From contig NZ_JADOEL010000007.1 of assembly GCF_015645465.1 (NCBI RefSeq), forward strand, positions 1 to 64,000: 64,000 nucleotides of DNA. The letters are read 5' to 3'. The stretch comes from Herminiimonas contaminans (lineage in GTDB: Bacteria; Pseudomonadota; Gammaproteobacteria; Burkholderiales; Burkholderiaceae_D). Position 1 is the stretch's first letter. The number at the start of each line of letters is the position of its first letter. Shown in pieces: positions 7,372 through 15,752 of this stretch. Both the position numbers and the translations under genes were made by a program. The notes under the pieces are model-generated. The model was given only the letters and a program-made list of their open reading frames with translations, was not told the origin of the DNA and searched no databases.

Positions 7372-8757
7372 GTGATAACCGCTGGACTAGGCTACATTGT
7401 TCAATGTAACCACACTACATTAGTCAATACCGTCAACCTGGCTCCTGCAGATCTGCCCAAGGAATCCGGTCGCTTCGATCTCCCTATCGCCCTCGGCATC
7501 CTCGCCGCTTCGCAGCAAATGCCTGCTGATACCTTGGAACGATACGAGTTTGCCGGTGAGCTATCGCTATCCGGTGAACTACGCCCGATACGCGGCGCAC
7601 TTGCCATGACTTATGCGATGCACCATCGTGGTGATCAGAATCGCCAACAACGTGCATTTATCCTGCCGCGCATGAACGCGGATGAAGCCGCTCTGGTTGC
7701 AGATGTCACCATCCTGCCCGCCGATTCGCTGTTGCAAGTATGCGCACATTTCGCCGCACATGATCCTGATGCACGCCTGCAACGTCATGTAGCCACACCA
7801 GTCACTGCCTTGCCTGACTATCCGGATCTGGCCGAAGTAAAAGGACAAGCTCAGGCCAAGCGCGCACTGGAAGTGGCTGCTGCTGGCGGTCATAGCGTGT
7901 TGATGGTCGGGCCGCCAGGCACCGGCAAGTCCATGCTGGCGAAGCGTTTCGCAGGTATCCTGCGACCGATGACGGATGAAGAAGCGCTGGAATCCGCCGC
8001 CGTGCAATCACTGACCAGCGGCTTTAGCAGTGCGCGCTGGAAGCTCAGGCCATTCCGCGCGCCGCATCACACAGCATCCGGTGTCGCATTAGTTGGCGGT
8101 GGCGGCACACCGCGCCCCGGAGAAATTTCACTCGCCCATCACGGCTTACTCTTCCTTGACGAACTACCTGAATTTCATCGCTCAGTACTGGAAGTTTTGC
8201 GCGAACCGCTGGAGTCTGGCCACATCACGATTTCGCGTGCAGCGCGACAGGCTGATTTCCCCGCACAGTTTCAATTGATAGCAGCGATGAATCCCTGTCC
8301 TTGTGGCTATCTCGGACACACGTCAAATCGATGCCGCTGCACACCCGATCTGATCGCACGTTATCAGGGAAAAATTTCCGGCCCTTTACTGGATCGTATT
8401 GATATGCAAATCCAGGTCGGTGCACTGCCACATGAAGACTTGCTCAAGCAGGCTGATGGCGAATCATCTGCCGGTATTGCCATGCGCGTCGCACACGCGG
8501 CAGCGACGCAACTCGCACGTCAGGGAAAACCCAATCATGCCTTAACGGGAAACGAGATCGAACTGCACTGCCAGCCGGATAACAGCGGCGAACAATTACT
8601 GCGCACCGCGATGAGTCGCCTCAACTGGTCGGCGCGTGCTTATCATCGTGTCTTGAAAGTGGCGCGCACCATCGCCGACCTGGGCAATGAAAGCACTATC
8701 AGCAAACCGCATGTGGCAGAAGCGATTCAATATCGCAGAGCCTTGCGTGAGCAATGA
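7372..8757 (+). pseudogene. comM: comM (yifB), Mg-chelatase-like AAA+ ATPase, 5' end removed by the mobile element
   Basis: ComM is a hexameric helicase that promotes branch migration during natural transformation. Family similarity begins at TVNLAPADLPKESGR (position 7429). Homologues have about 65 residues before this point, and here they are replaced by 19 unrelated codons. The retained part has Walker A VGPPGTGKS, Walker B LLFLDELPEF, the cysteine motif CPCGYLGH with a following C-R-C, and the C-terminal Mg-chelatase region. The open frame begins at a GTG inside the element with an AAGG too close to be a good ribosome site, so expression is doubtful. The missing 5' part should lie at the far end of the element, left of the window. 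Confidence 0.85.
7392..7434. other. Probable attachment-site region: paired recombinase-like repeats at the comM junction
   Basis: TACATTG-TT-CAATGTA (7393-7408) is a perfect 7-bp inverted repeat. Its left part recurs 23 bp on as CTACATTAGTCAAT (7415-7428), matching CTACATTGTTCAAT at 12 of 14 bases. The second copy abuts the first recognisable comM codon. Pairs of short core sites around a small spacer are what tyrosine recombinases bind. The exact crossover point cannot be set without the other junction or an uninterrupted comM. Confidence 0.5.
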
Positions 8758-8843
8758 GTCCCGAGCAAACACTGACATGTCACTGGCATGATCATTGCTA
8801 AACCATCACTGCCGAATTGAAAGCGGTGGTTGCACGTGATGAC

Positions 8844-8882
8844 ATTGCCGGTCGATATTTTTCCCTTTTATCGATCGGCAAT
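8844..8882. terminator. Hairpin between comM and the leftward small genes
   Basis: ATTGCCGGTCGAT pairs with ATCGATCGGCAAT (12 of 13 bases) around a T-rich loop of 13 nt. It lies between the convergent comM remnant and the leftward secreted-protein gene. There is no U-tract after the right arm, so it may be a processing or weak termination signal. Confidence 0.4.
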
Positions 8883-8909
8883 CGAGCGTTTCAGATCTTT
8901 AGCAACGCA

Positions 8910-9197
8910 TCAACGCGCGTCAACGATCTCCGGCTCACCATTCGGATAAGGATGCAGGCAATAGACTTTGCCGGTCTTGCCCTGCATATGGGCTTGCGGC
9001 CACTTGCCGCGTATTTTGTAGAGAATGTCGCCAGCAAACAGGACCGGCCCCTCGATTAGCTTGGCATTCTTCAAACCGCTTTTTTGCAGACATGCTTGTT
9101 GCGTGCTTTTATATAGAGCATCCCACGCATCTGGTGATGAGGCATGAGCAGATACATTGAGAAAAGCAAATGCTGCAAATACAAGGATGTGACGCAT
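8910..9197 (-). CDS. Small secreted hypothetical protein
   Basis: This 95-aa protein begins MRHILVFAAFAFLNVSAHAS, a clear Sec signal peptide cut after AHA, so the mature product is a periplasmic protein of about 75 residues. Two cysteines (in QACLQK and VYCLHP) could form a disulfide. AAGGAAAT precedes the chosen ATG, and an upstream ATG in the same frame would spoil the signal peptide. It is the last of three leftward genes after xni. No family or function is recognised. Confidence 0.7.
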   Translation of the reverse strand: MRHILVFAAFAFLNVSAHASSPDAWDALYKSTQQACLQKSGLKNAKLIEGPVLFAGDILYKIRGKWPQAHMQGKTGKVYCLHPYPNGEPEIVDAR

Positions 9198-9235
9198 AGC
9201 GATTTCCTTCTCAGGTATGCAACAGGTCAGCAAAC

Positions 9236-9481
9236 TTATTCGACCGGGATGATTTTGGTTTCATACATTTTAGCCAGTGGCTTTTTCGCTTTGGCCCACG
9301 CCACTGCTTGTTGCGCTTCGGCCAGACTCATGGTCGAGGCCTTGTCCTTGCTGCGTATGAAGGAGACTCCCTCAAAAACGCCTTCCTTGCTTTTCATCAG
9401 TTTGGCATAGACCGGCAAGTCTTTCTCCTGCGGGCCCGTTTTGCGTTGTTCGATAAAATAAAGTTGTTCTTTATCAGTCAT
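9236..9481 (-). CDS. Small hypothetical protein
   Basis: This 81-aa soluble protein is rich in Lys and Glu (MTDKEQLYFIEQRKTG...). It lies 29 bp downstream of xni and 38 bp upstream of the secreted-protein gene, so the three are probably one operon. No family is recognised. The composition and lack of a signal peptide point to the cytoplasm. Confidence 0.65.
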   Translation of the reverse strand: MTDKEQLYFIEQRKTGPQEKDLPVYAKLMKSKEGVFEGVSFIRSKDKASTMSLAEAQQAVAWAKAKKPLAKMYETKIIPVE

Positions 9482-9510
9482 AAGATTCTTTAAATAGTGG
9501 CGAGAGAGGC

Positions 9511-10296
9511 TTAACCCAGCTTGCTGTTGTCGAAGGCCAGCATATTCCAGGTCACACCCATGCGTACATCGTCTTTCAGTGCGACCAGCTGACGCGACAT
9601 ATACAGCTGATCCTTATCCTTGCGCAGCTTTTCACCCAGGGTGTTTTTAAGGATGCCGGCACCCGCCATGATGCGATCAATATTGCCGTAACTTTGCAGC
9701 AGCTTGGCGGCAGTTTTCACACCCACTTTGGACACACCAGGAATGCTGTCCGATACATCGCCCATCAGGGCCAGCAAATCGGTGAGCATTTCCGGCGGCA
9801 CACCGAACTTGGCTTCCACCCATTTGCTGTCGTGCCATTCACCCTTGAAGTGATCCCAGATTACCGCGCCATGTTCTATCAACGTGTGCAAATCTTTATC
9901 AGTAGACGCAATGATCGCTTCACCACGGCCTTCACCCAGCCAGCGCAGCACGCCAGTCGCGATGACATCATCCGCCTCCACTTCGGGAATCGACACCACA
10001 TGCAGACCCAGCTCCGCCAGTTGGACATAAAAATCAGGCAGGCGCTCCTTCAATGCGTCCGGCATAGGCGCGCGATTTTCACGATAGCGCGCGTACACAT
10101 CATGGCGCCAGGTATGCCCGCCAAAATCAAAAGCAGGCAAGACATGCGTAGGTTGATGCGCCGTCAGCAACTTGCGAAAGGAGGCGACAGAATGGCGCAA
10201 GGCGGTATCTGCCTTGATGGCTTCATCCTCTTCCATATTCGCTTCATAGACGCGCCGCACTATATTCAGGCCATCTATCGCAAGCAGTTTTCCCAT
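9511..10296 (-). CDS. xni: Flap endonuclease Xni-like (5'-3' exonuclease domain)
   Basis: This is a stand-alone 261-aa relative of the 5' nuclease domain of DNA polymerase I. Metal-binding acidic residues lie in AIDGLN near the N-terminus, EVEADDVIAT, STDKDLHTL and LMGDVSDSIPG. The helix-3-turn-helix DNA-binding element is GVSKVGVKTAAKLLQSYGN. Length matches Xni/YgdG (about 250 aa) and not full Pol I. It would cut 5' flaps or process primers. I chose the ATG with AAGG 9 nt upstream over a TTG three codons earlier. It heads a three-gene leftward operon. Confidence 0.85.
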   Translation of the reverse strand: MGKLLAIDGLNIVRRVYEANMEEDEAIKADTALRHSVASFRKLLTAHQPTHVLPAFDFGGHTWRHDVYARYRENRAPMPDALKERLPDFYVQLAELGLHVVSIPEVEADDVIATGVLRWLGEGRGEAIIASTDKDLHTLIEHGAVIWDHFKGEWHDSKWVEAKFGVPPEMLTDLLALMGDVSDSIPGVSKVGVKTAAKLLQSYGNIDRIMAGAGILKNTLGEKLRKDKDQLYMSRQLVALKDDVRMGVTWNMLAFDNSKLG

Positions 10297-10468
10297 TAGT
10301 CCCAACCTTATGCAAACATGCGCTGAAATATGCCAACGCGGGTAAAGATGGTCATTTTACAAGCCTTTCTCCGACTCACTAAACCCTTGAATTGCCATTG
10401 TCACAAGCAAAATGCAACTGATATGTCGCATATTTGATGAAATCTGAAAAAACATAATGTTTCCACAT

Positions 10469-10495
10469 GGAAATATTGCTCATTTCCGTCGATAA
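10469..10495 (+). promoter_or_regulatory. Candidate sigma-28 (FliA) promoter for the chemotaxis receptor gene
   Basis: GTCGATAA matches the flagellar -10 element GCCGATAA at 7 of 8 bases. GGAAATAT lies 11 bp upstream, matching TAAAGTTT at only 4 of 8. It is the only promoter-like signal I found in the 348-bp gap before the receptor gene. The weak -35 keeps confidence low. Confidence 0.3.
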
Positions 10496-10644
10496 TATCG
10501 TCCGATTCACTGCAAAGCCGTGCCATCTTCCGGCTACGCCAACTTCTTGCACACCCATGGCAAGACAGTCGCAAGCAATCCATAAGCTTCAACGTACGTC
10601 GCGCAGCTTCGTTATTCCACCCTGCCGTATCTTTGGAACAGACC

Positions 10645-12351
10645 ATGAAAATCACAAACTTGAAAATCAGTACGCGTCTCAGCCTCGGCTTCGCCCTACT
10701 GCTCACCTTGATGGTCGTCATGACCGTCGTCGGCATCCTGCGCCTGCAGCAAGTCGGCACCTCAACACAAGTCATGGCTGATACCATGCTGCCGAAAGAA
10801 CGTCTGGCGCAGGAATGGTTGTCAGCCGTCGACGTCAACGGTGCGCGCACACTCGCGTCCGTGAAGACCACCAGCGCCGAAGATCAAGCTTTTTTCCAAA
10901 AGCAAATGGAAGCGACCAGCACACGCGCCAGCGAACTGCAGAAAATCATAGAAGGCATGGTCAAGACGCCGGAAGACAAGCGTCTGATCGAAGCAGTAGG
11001 CGTCGCGCGTAATAGCTACCGCGACATCCGCCAAACCGTACTCAAAACCAAGGCCAGCGGCCAGATCGCAGAAGCGCAGGCCATGATCAACGAAAAAATG
11101 CTGCCTGCGATGGAAGCGTATAGCAAGTCCATCGATGCAGTTCTGCAAAACGAAAAGAAAATGATCGATGAAGCCGGTGCCAGCATCCAGGCCGCCTTCC
11201 TGTCTGGTCGCAGCCTGCTGATCGGTTTGCTGGTCGCAGCAGTTGCGCTCGGCGTGTTCTTTGCGTGGCGCCTGGCCATCAGCATTACACGTCCGTTGAA
11301 CCGTGCCGTCACAGTGGCACGCACGGTCGCTTCCGGTGATTTGTCGGCCAGGATAGATGTCGCATCGAATGACGAAACCGGTCAGCTGATGCAAGCGCTG
11401 AAAGACATGACGCAAAGCCTGAACAAAACCGTCACCGAAGTGCGCAGCGGTACCGAAACCATCGCCACTGCGTCACGTCAGATTGCATCCGGCAATTTGG
11501 ATCTGTCGTCGCGTACCGAAGAACAAGCCAGCTCGCTCGGCGAAACCGCAGCTTCTATGGGCCAGCTGACATCGACTGTGCGCCAGAATGCGGACAACGC
11601 ACGCCAGGCCAATAGCTTGGCTATGTCAGCTTCGGATGTCGCAATCAAAGGTGGCTCGGTAGTCTCCGAAGTTGTCGACACCATGGAATCCATCAATGAA
11701 TCGGCACGCAAGATCGTCGACATCATCAGCGTCATCGATGGCATCGCATTCCAGACCAACATCCTCGCGTTAAATGCCGCGGTCGAAGCTGCACGCGCAG
11801 GCGAACAAGGGCGCGGCTTTGCTGTTGTCGCAACTGAAGTACGCAATCTGGCGCAACGCTCGGCTGCTGCTGCCAAGGAAATCAAAGTACTGATCGGTGA
11901 CTCGGTAGGCAAAGTCGAAGCAGGCAGCAAACTAGTCAATGAAGCAGGCAGCACGATGGGTGAAATCGTCGATAGCGTTAAACGCGTGACCGACATCATG
12001 GCTGAAATCATGGCCGCCAGTCAGGAACAAAGCTCGGGCATCGACCAGGTCAATCAGGCCATCGGTCAAATGGACCAGGTCACACAACAAAATGCTGCGC
12101 TGGTTGAAGAAGCAGCGGCTGCCGCTGAATCGCTGCAAGACCAGGCCAGCAACCTGGCGCGCGTGGTTAGCCAGTTCAAACTGGATGGCAATCAGGTTTC
12201 CCTGACCAATACACTGGATGACATCCCGCTGGTACGCAGCAACACCCCTGCAATCCGTACGGCCGCCGCCAAACCATTGTTGTCCAATCCGGCACACGCA
12301 CCGAAACGCGAAAAAGCCACCGCCGGTGCCGATGACTGGGAAGAGTTTTAA
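10645..12351 (+). CDS. Methyl-accepting chemotaxis protein with C-terminal DWEEF tether
   Basis: This 568-aa membrane receptor controls the CheA kinase. TM1 spans about residues 10-32 ([19 protein letters not shown]), a four-helix-bundle sensor about 33-188, TM2 about 190-212, then HAMP and a long signalling coiled coil with the conserved hairpin tip ([18 protein letters not shown]). The protein ends DWEEF, matching the xWxxF pentapeptide that recruits CheR and CheB. I chose the ATG over a TTG four codons upstream. No che genes are adjacent. A terminator follows directly. Confidence 0.92.
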   Translation: MKITNLKISTRLSLGFALLLTLMVVMTVVGILRLQQVGTSTQVMADTMLPKERLAQEWLSAVDVNGARTLASVKTTSAEDQAFFQKQMEATSTRASELQKIIEGMVKTPEDKRLIEAVGVARNSYRDIRQTVLKTKASGQIAEAQAMINEKMLPAMEAYSKSIDAVLQNEKKMIDEAGASIQAAFLSGRSLLIGLLVAAVALGVFFAWRLAISITRPLNRAVTVARTVASGDLSARIDVASNDETGQLMQALKDMTQSLNKTVTEVRSGTETIATASRQIASGNLDLSSRTEEQASSLGETAASMGQLTSTVRQNADNARQANSLAMSASDVAIKGGSVVSEVVDTMESINESARKIVDIISVIDGIAFQTNILALNAAVEAARAGEQGRGFAVVATEVRNLAQRSAAAAKEIKVLIGDSVGKVEAGSKLVNEAGSTMGEIVDSVKRVTDIMAEIMAASQEQSSGIDQVNQAIGQMDQVTQQNAALVEEAAAAAESLQDQASNLARVVSQFKLDGNQVSLTNTLDDIPLVRSNTPAIRTAAAKPLLSNPAHAPKREKATAGADDWEEF

Positions 12352-12373
12352 TCAGGCATCAGTCAGCCATATC

Positions 12374-12400
12374 AGGCCAGCCTAGCGCTGGCCTTTTTTA
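12374..12400 (+). terminator. Intrinsic terminator after the chemotaxis receptor
   Basis: AGGCCAGC pairs with GCTGGCCT around CTAGC and is followed by a run of six T. It starts 23 bp after the stop codon. Confidence 0.85.
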
Positions 12401-12468
12401 TTGCGGCCATCTGCGGTGTACCATAAGCATCCATTTATCTTCATACGCGCCCCCTACTGCTTACGCTC

Positions 12469-13023
12469 ATGAAATCTGCCAGCCGCTCTGTTTTCAGCAT
12501 CGCACTGCTCAATACCTGTTTGCTGCTCGCTGCCTGCTCACCAAAATTTGATTGGCGCGAGATCCGCAGCAACGACGCGCCGTACGCAGTCGCCATGCCG
12601 AGCAAACCAAATACGGTGACACGTCAGATCGATTTAAATGGCAGCCAGGTGGCGATGACGATGACGGTGTCTACAGTGGATGGCGTCACTTTCGCAGTAG
12701 GGACTGCAGAGTTGCCGGATGCAACGCAGGCGCAAGTTTCATTGAACTCTATGAAAACTGCACTGGTCAAAAATATAGTCGGCACCATCAAGGAAGAAAA
12801 AGTGCTGACGATGCCGCACGGCACGGCAGGCGGACAGTTGGCCATAACGGAAATACAGGCGCTCGGCGCTGCCGGAGCAAACGGAGATGATCAGGTAAGG
12901 GTGTTGTTTGCCCGGTTCGTAGCAAAAGATAAACGGGTGTACCAACTGGTCGTTACTGGTGCAGAAAAAGTCGTTAAACGTGAATTGGCGGATACTTTCT
13001 TTACGTCCTTTAAATTGAACTAA
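12469..13023 (+). CDS. Lipoprotein of unknown function
   Basis: This 184-aa protein has a signal peptide ending in the lipobox LLAAC (cleavage before the Cys at about residue 23), so it is lipid-anchored in the envelope. The mature part is beta-rich with alternating polar and hydrophobic stretches and a conserved-looking C-terminus (RELADTFFTSFKLN). No family is recognised. It stands alone between the receptor terminator and the DUF1840 gene. Confidence 0.75.
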   Translation: MKSASRSVFSIALLNTCLLLAACSPKFDWREIRSNDAPYAVAMPSKPNTVTRQIDLNGSQVAMTMTVSTVDGVTFAVGTAELPDATQAQVSLNSMKTALVKNIVGTIKEEKVLTMPHGTAGGQLAITEIQALGAAGANGDDQVRVLFARFVAKDKRVYQLVVTGAEKVVKRELADTFFTSFKLN

Positions 13024-13125
13024 AAACCAACTTAAAACATCACTCAACACCCAGCATAACTTCGCTACAACACTTGCAGAAATCGTGCTAAGGTTTAAGC
13101 GTCGTTCACTTCAAGGAGGCTGCTC

Positions 13126-13470
13126 ATGTTAATCACGTTCAAATCCAAAGCCGCAGCCGAGGTACTGATGTATGAAGAGCATGCAAAACGCATACTCGAC
13201 CTTCTGCACAAAGACCACAAACGTGGCGTCATTACTGCAGCAGAAACCGCAAATGCCATCAAATTGCTGGAGCAGGAAATCACCGAAAGCAAAGCCCACT
13301 TCGCCTCGGAAGCAGTACAACGCGATGTCGTCGCACATCATGGCGAAAACGGCGACGACAACGAACACGAGCAACCGGAACCAGTACGCTTCTCCTCGCG
13401 CGCCTATCCTTTACTGGAAATGTTGCGTGCAGCCCGCGCCGAAAACCAGGACATCGTCTGGGGCGTATAG
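13126..13470 (+). CDS. DUF1840 family protein
   Basis: This 114-aa cytoplasmic protein starts MLITFKSKAAAEVLMYEEHA, typical of DUF1840, a family seen mainly in beta- and gammaproteobacteria. The C-terminus (FSSRAYPLLEMLRAA) is also characteristic. The middle is acidic and His-rich (HHGENGDDNEHEQPE), possibly a flexible metal-binding linker. AAGGAGG stands 8 nt before the ATG, a strong ribosome site. Biological role unknown. Confidence 0.85.
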   Translation: MLITFKSKAAAEVLMYEEHAKRILDLLHKDHKRGVITAAETANAIKLLEQEITESKAHFASEAVQRDVVAHHGENGDDNEHEQPEPVRFSSRAYPLLEMLRAARAENQDIVWGV

Positions 13471-13536
13471 CCCGCATGGCGCAAATATAGCCGTCTAAAT
13501 CTTCCTTCCAGGCAAACCCTGGTTTCCGACAGCAGA

Positions 13537-13571
13537 CGCGGAGCAGTTTGCAGCAGAAAACTGCCTCCGCG
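13537..13571. other. Hairpin in the gap between the DUF1840 gene and rsmB
   Basis: CGCGGAG-CAGTTT pairs with AAACTG-C-CTCCGCG, a 13-bp stem with one bulge and a short loop. No U-tract follows. Nothing else with coding or regulatory character was seen in the 331-bp gap (13471-13801) apart from a short GAACCGGTGAGCATCGGTTC stem just upstream of rsmB. Confidence 0.45.
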
Positions 13572-13801
13572 CTTGCGTCCAAGCCAGGACTGACACCGCT
13601 TTGGCAGCACTGGAATACCTCGTTTATCCCTGATATTCCCGATTTTTTTCGATTTATCTGCCCCGCAAGCGCGTTTCGTGCGCTCGCACCGCTACAATCA
13701 CGTCATTGAAAAATTCAGGAACCGGTGAGCATCGGTTCTGGCTGGACCATGCAACGCAGGCAAGTCATGCGCGTACGCATCAGCTTTAACGAAAAGATAA
13801 C

Positions 13802-15112
13802 GTGACCACCATCAATTTAAAGCCCGATTCCCTAGCCTTCAGTTTGCATGGTGCGGCACAAGCCGTCGCTGCCGTCGGCCGCGGTGTTGCGCTGCCACAA
13901 GCACTCGCGCAAATCTTTGCGCAAACCCATGCCATACCGCAAGCGCGCGGCGCGATCCAGGACCTTTCTTACTACAGCATGCGCCATATCGGCCGCGCCG
14001 AATCATTGCTCAATGCAATGACGACCAAACCAACTGAGCCTGCCGTTTTGCATGGTCTGCTGTGCTGCGCACTGGCCCTGGTATCGGATACGCAGGAAGC
14101 TGAACCGCGTTACAGCGATTTCACGGTGGTCGATCAGGCTGTGACCGCTGCTGCGGCAGATCCCGACATGGCGCATGCCAAAGGGATGGTCAATGCGGTA
14201 TTGCGCCGTTTCCTACGTGAACGCGATGCATTAATGAAGAGTGCGGCGGGCAAACAATTTGCGCGCTGGAACTACCCGGACTGGTGGATAGACCGTATGC
14301 GTTCGGCTTATCCGGAAACCTGGCAGGCCATACTTGAAGCAGGTAATGCTGCGCCGCCGCTGACCTTGCGCGTGAATCGTCGCAAGACGACGGTGGACGA
14401 CTACCTCGCGATGTTGGCGACACAATCCGTGCTCGCTACCCGGGTCGGCACGGACGCCGTCAAGCTGGCGCAACCGACGCCAGTCAACCTGATCCCCGGC
14501 TTCAATGAAGGTTTGGTCTCGGTACAGGATGCCGCCGCCCAGTTGGCTGCACCGTTGCTGGGCTTGCGCGACGGCATGCGGGTACTCGATGCTTGCGCCG
14601 CACCGGGCGGTAAAAGCGGGCATATTCTGGAAAGCGCTGATGTAGAACTGATCGCGCTCGACAATGAAGCGCGCCGTGTACCACGCATCGCAGAGAATCT
14701 GGAACGCCTGCAATTACAGGCACAGTTATTGACCGGCGACGCCAGCAGCACCGACTGGTGGGACGGCAAGCCGTTTGACCGCATCCTGGCTGATGTACCA
14801 TGCACCGCCTCCGGCATCGTGCGTCGTCATCCGGACATACGCTGGCTGCGCCGCAAGGGAGATACAACACAGCTGGCGGCAATTTCTGCCAAAATTCTCG
14901 ACAACCTTTGGCAGATGCTGCAAGCGGATGGTAAATTGCTGTTTGTCACCTGTTCGCTGTGGCCTCAGGAATCGGAAGCGCAGGCAGCAGCATTTGCCGC
15001 ACGCAATAATGCAACCCGCTTACCCGCACCCGGCCAGTTGTTGCCAACGGCAAATGCGGATAATGACCACGACGGTTTGTTTTATGCATTGTTTCAAAAA
15101 ACCGTATCCTGA
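13802..15112 (+). CDS. rsmB: 16S rRNA (cytosine-967-C5)-methyltransferase RsmB
   Basis: This 436-aa enzyme methylates C967 of 16S rRNA using S-adenosylmethionine. The N-terminal third is the NusB-like RNA-binding domain. The Rossmann methyltransferase domain has motif I CAAPGGKSGHIL, the catalytic-loop DVPCTASGIVRRHPDIRW and the second Cys in LFVTCSLWPQE, the two-cysteine arrangement of RNA m5C enzymes. It starts with GTG. It is first in a run with the DUF4390 gene and ntrY/ntrX, an order common in betaproteobacteria. Confidence 0.93.
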   Translation: MTTINLKPDSLAFSLHGAAQAVAAVGRGVALPQALAQIFAQTHAIPQARGAIQDLSYYSMRHIGRAESLLNAMTTKPTEPAVLHGLLCCALALVSDTQEAEPRYSDFTVVDQAVTAAAADPDMAHAKGMVNAVLRRFLRERDALMKSAAGKQFARWNYPDWWIDRMRSAYPETWQAILEAGNAAPPLTLRVNRRKTTVDDYLAMLATQSVLATRVGTDAVKLAQPTPVNLIPGFNEGLVSVQDAAAQLAAPLLGLRDGMRVLDACAAPGGKSGHILESADVELIALDNEARRVPRIAENLERLQLQAQLLTGDASSTDWWDGKPFDRILADVPCTASGIVRRHPDIRWLRRKGDTTQLAAISAKILDNLWQMLQADGKLLFVTCSLWPQESEAQAAAFAARNNATRLPAPGQLLPTANADNDHDGLFYALFQKTVS

Positions 15113-15167
15113 ACGATTAACGCTGCAACCTAACTTATCAGGCAGTTGAGCTGCCCTCCGAAGACGC

Positions 15168-15752
15168 GTGAAACGAAAACTTTTCTTACCCCTTTACTGG
15201 CTGTGCGCCATTATGTTGCTGGCGTTCTCGCTGCAACATAGCAATGCACAGGCGGCGGAAGGCATAGAAATCGTAGAAGCGCATCTGGAAGACAGCACGG
15301 AAGGTTATCGCCTCGCAGCAACCTACTCGTTTGATTTGAGCCGGGGCCTGGAAGATGCGTTGACACGCGGTATCCCTCTCTACTTCACCACCGAAATTGA
15401 AATCAACAAACCGCGCTGGTACTGGTTCGATGCCAAGGAAGTAAGCGAAAGCCAGACCATACGCATTTCCTACAACGTCCTGACGCGCCAGTATCACGCC
15501 GCCATCACTGGCCGGCTGCAACAAAGTTTCGCCTCACTGGATGACGCCCTGTCTATGGTGCGCCGTCCGAATCGCTGGGTCATCGCCGATCGCAACACGC
15601 TGAAAGTAGGCCAGACCTACGAAGTCGCGGTGCGCATGCAACTGGATGTGGCGCAATTACCCAAACCGTTCCAGGTCCACGCGATGAACAGTAGCGACTG
15701 GCGACTGTCGTCGAACTGGAAACGCTTCACCTATACGGCGGAACGCCAGTGA
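15168..15752 (+). CDS. DUF4390 domain protein, secreted
   Basis: This 194-aa protein has an N-terminal signal or anchor segment (PLYWLCAIMLLAFSLQHSNAQA) and a beta-rich DUF4390 domain (YFTTEIEINKPRWYWFD, ITGRLQQSFASLDDAL). It starts with GTG and its TGA overlaps the GTG of the downstream histidine kinase gene by 4 nt, so the two are translationally coupled. A sensory or assembly role with the kinase is plausible but unproved. Confidence 0.85.
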   Translation: MKRKLFLPLYWLCAIMLLAFSLQHSNAQAAEGIEIVEAHLEDSTEGYRLAATYSFDLSRGLEDALTRGIPLYFTTEIEINKPRWYWFDAKEVSESQTIRISYNVLTRQYHAAITGRLQQSFASLDDALSMVRRPNRWVIADRNTLKVGQTYEVAVRMQLDVAQLPKPFQVHAMNSSDWRLSSNWKRFTYTAERQ

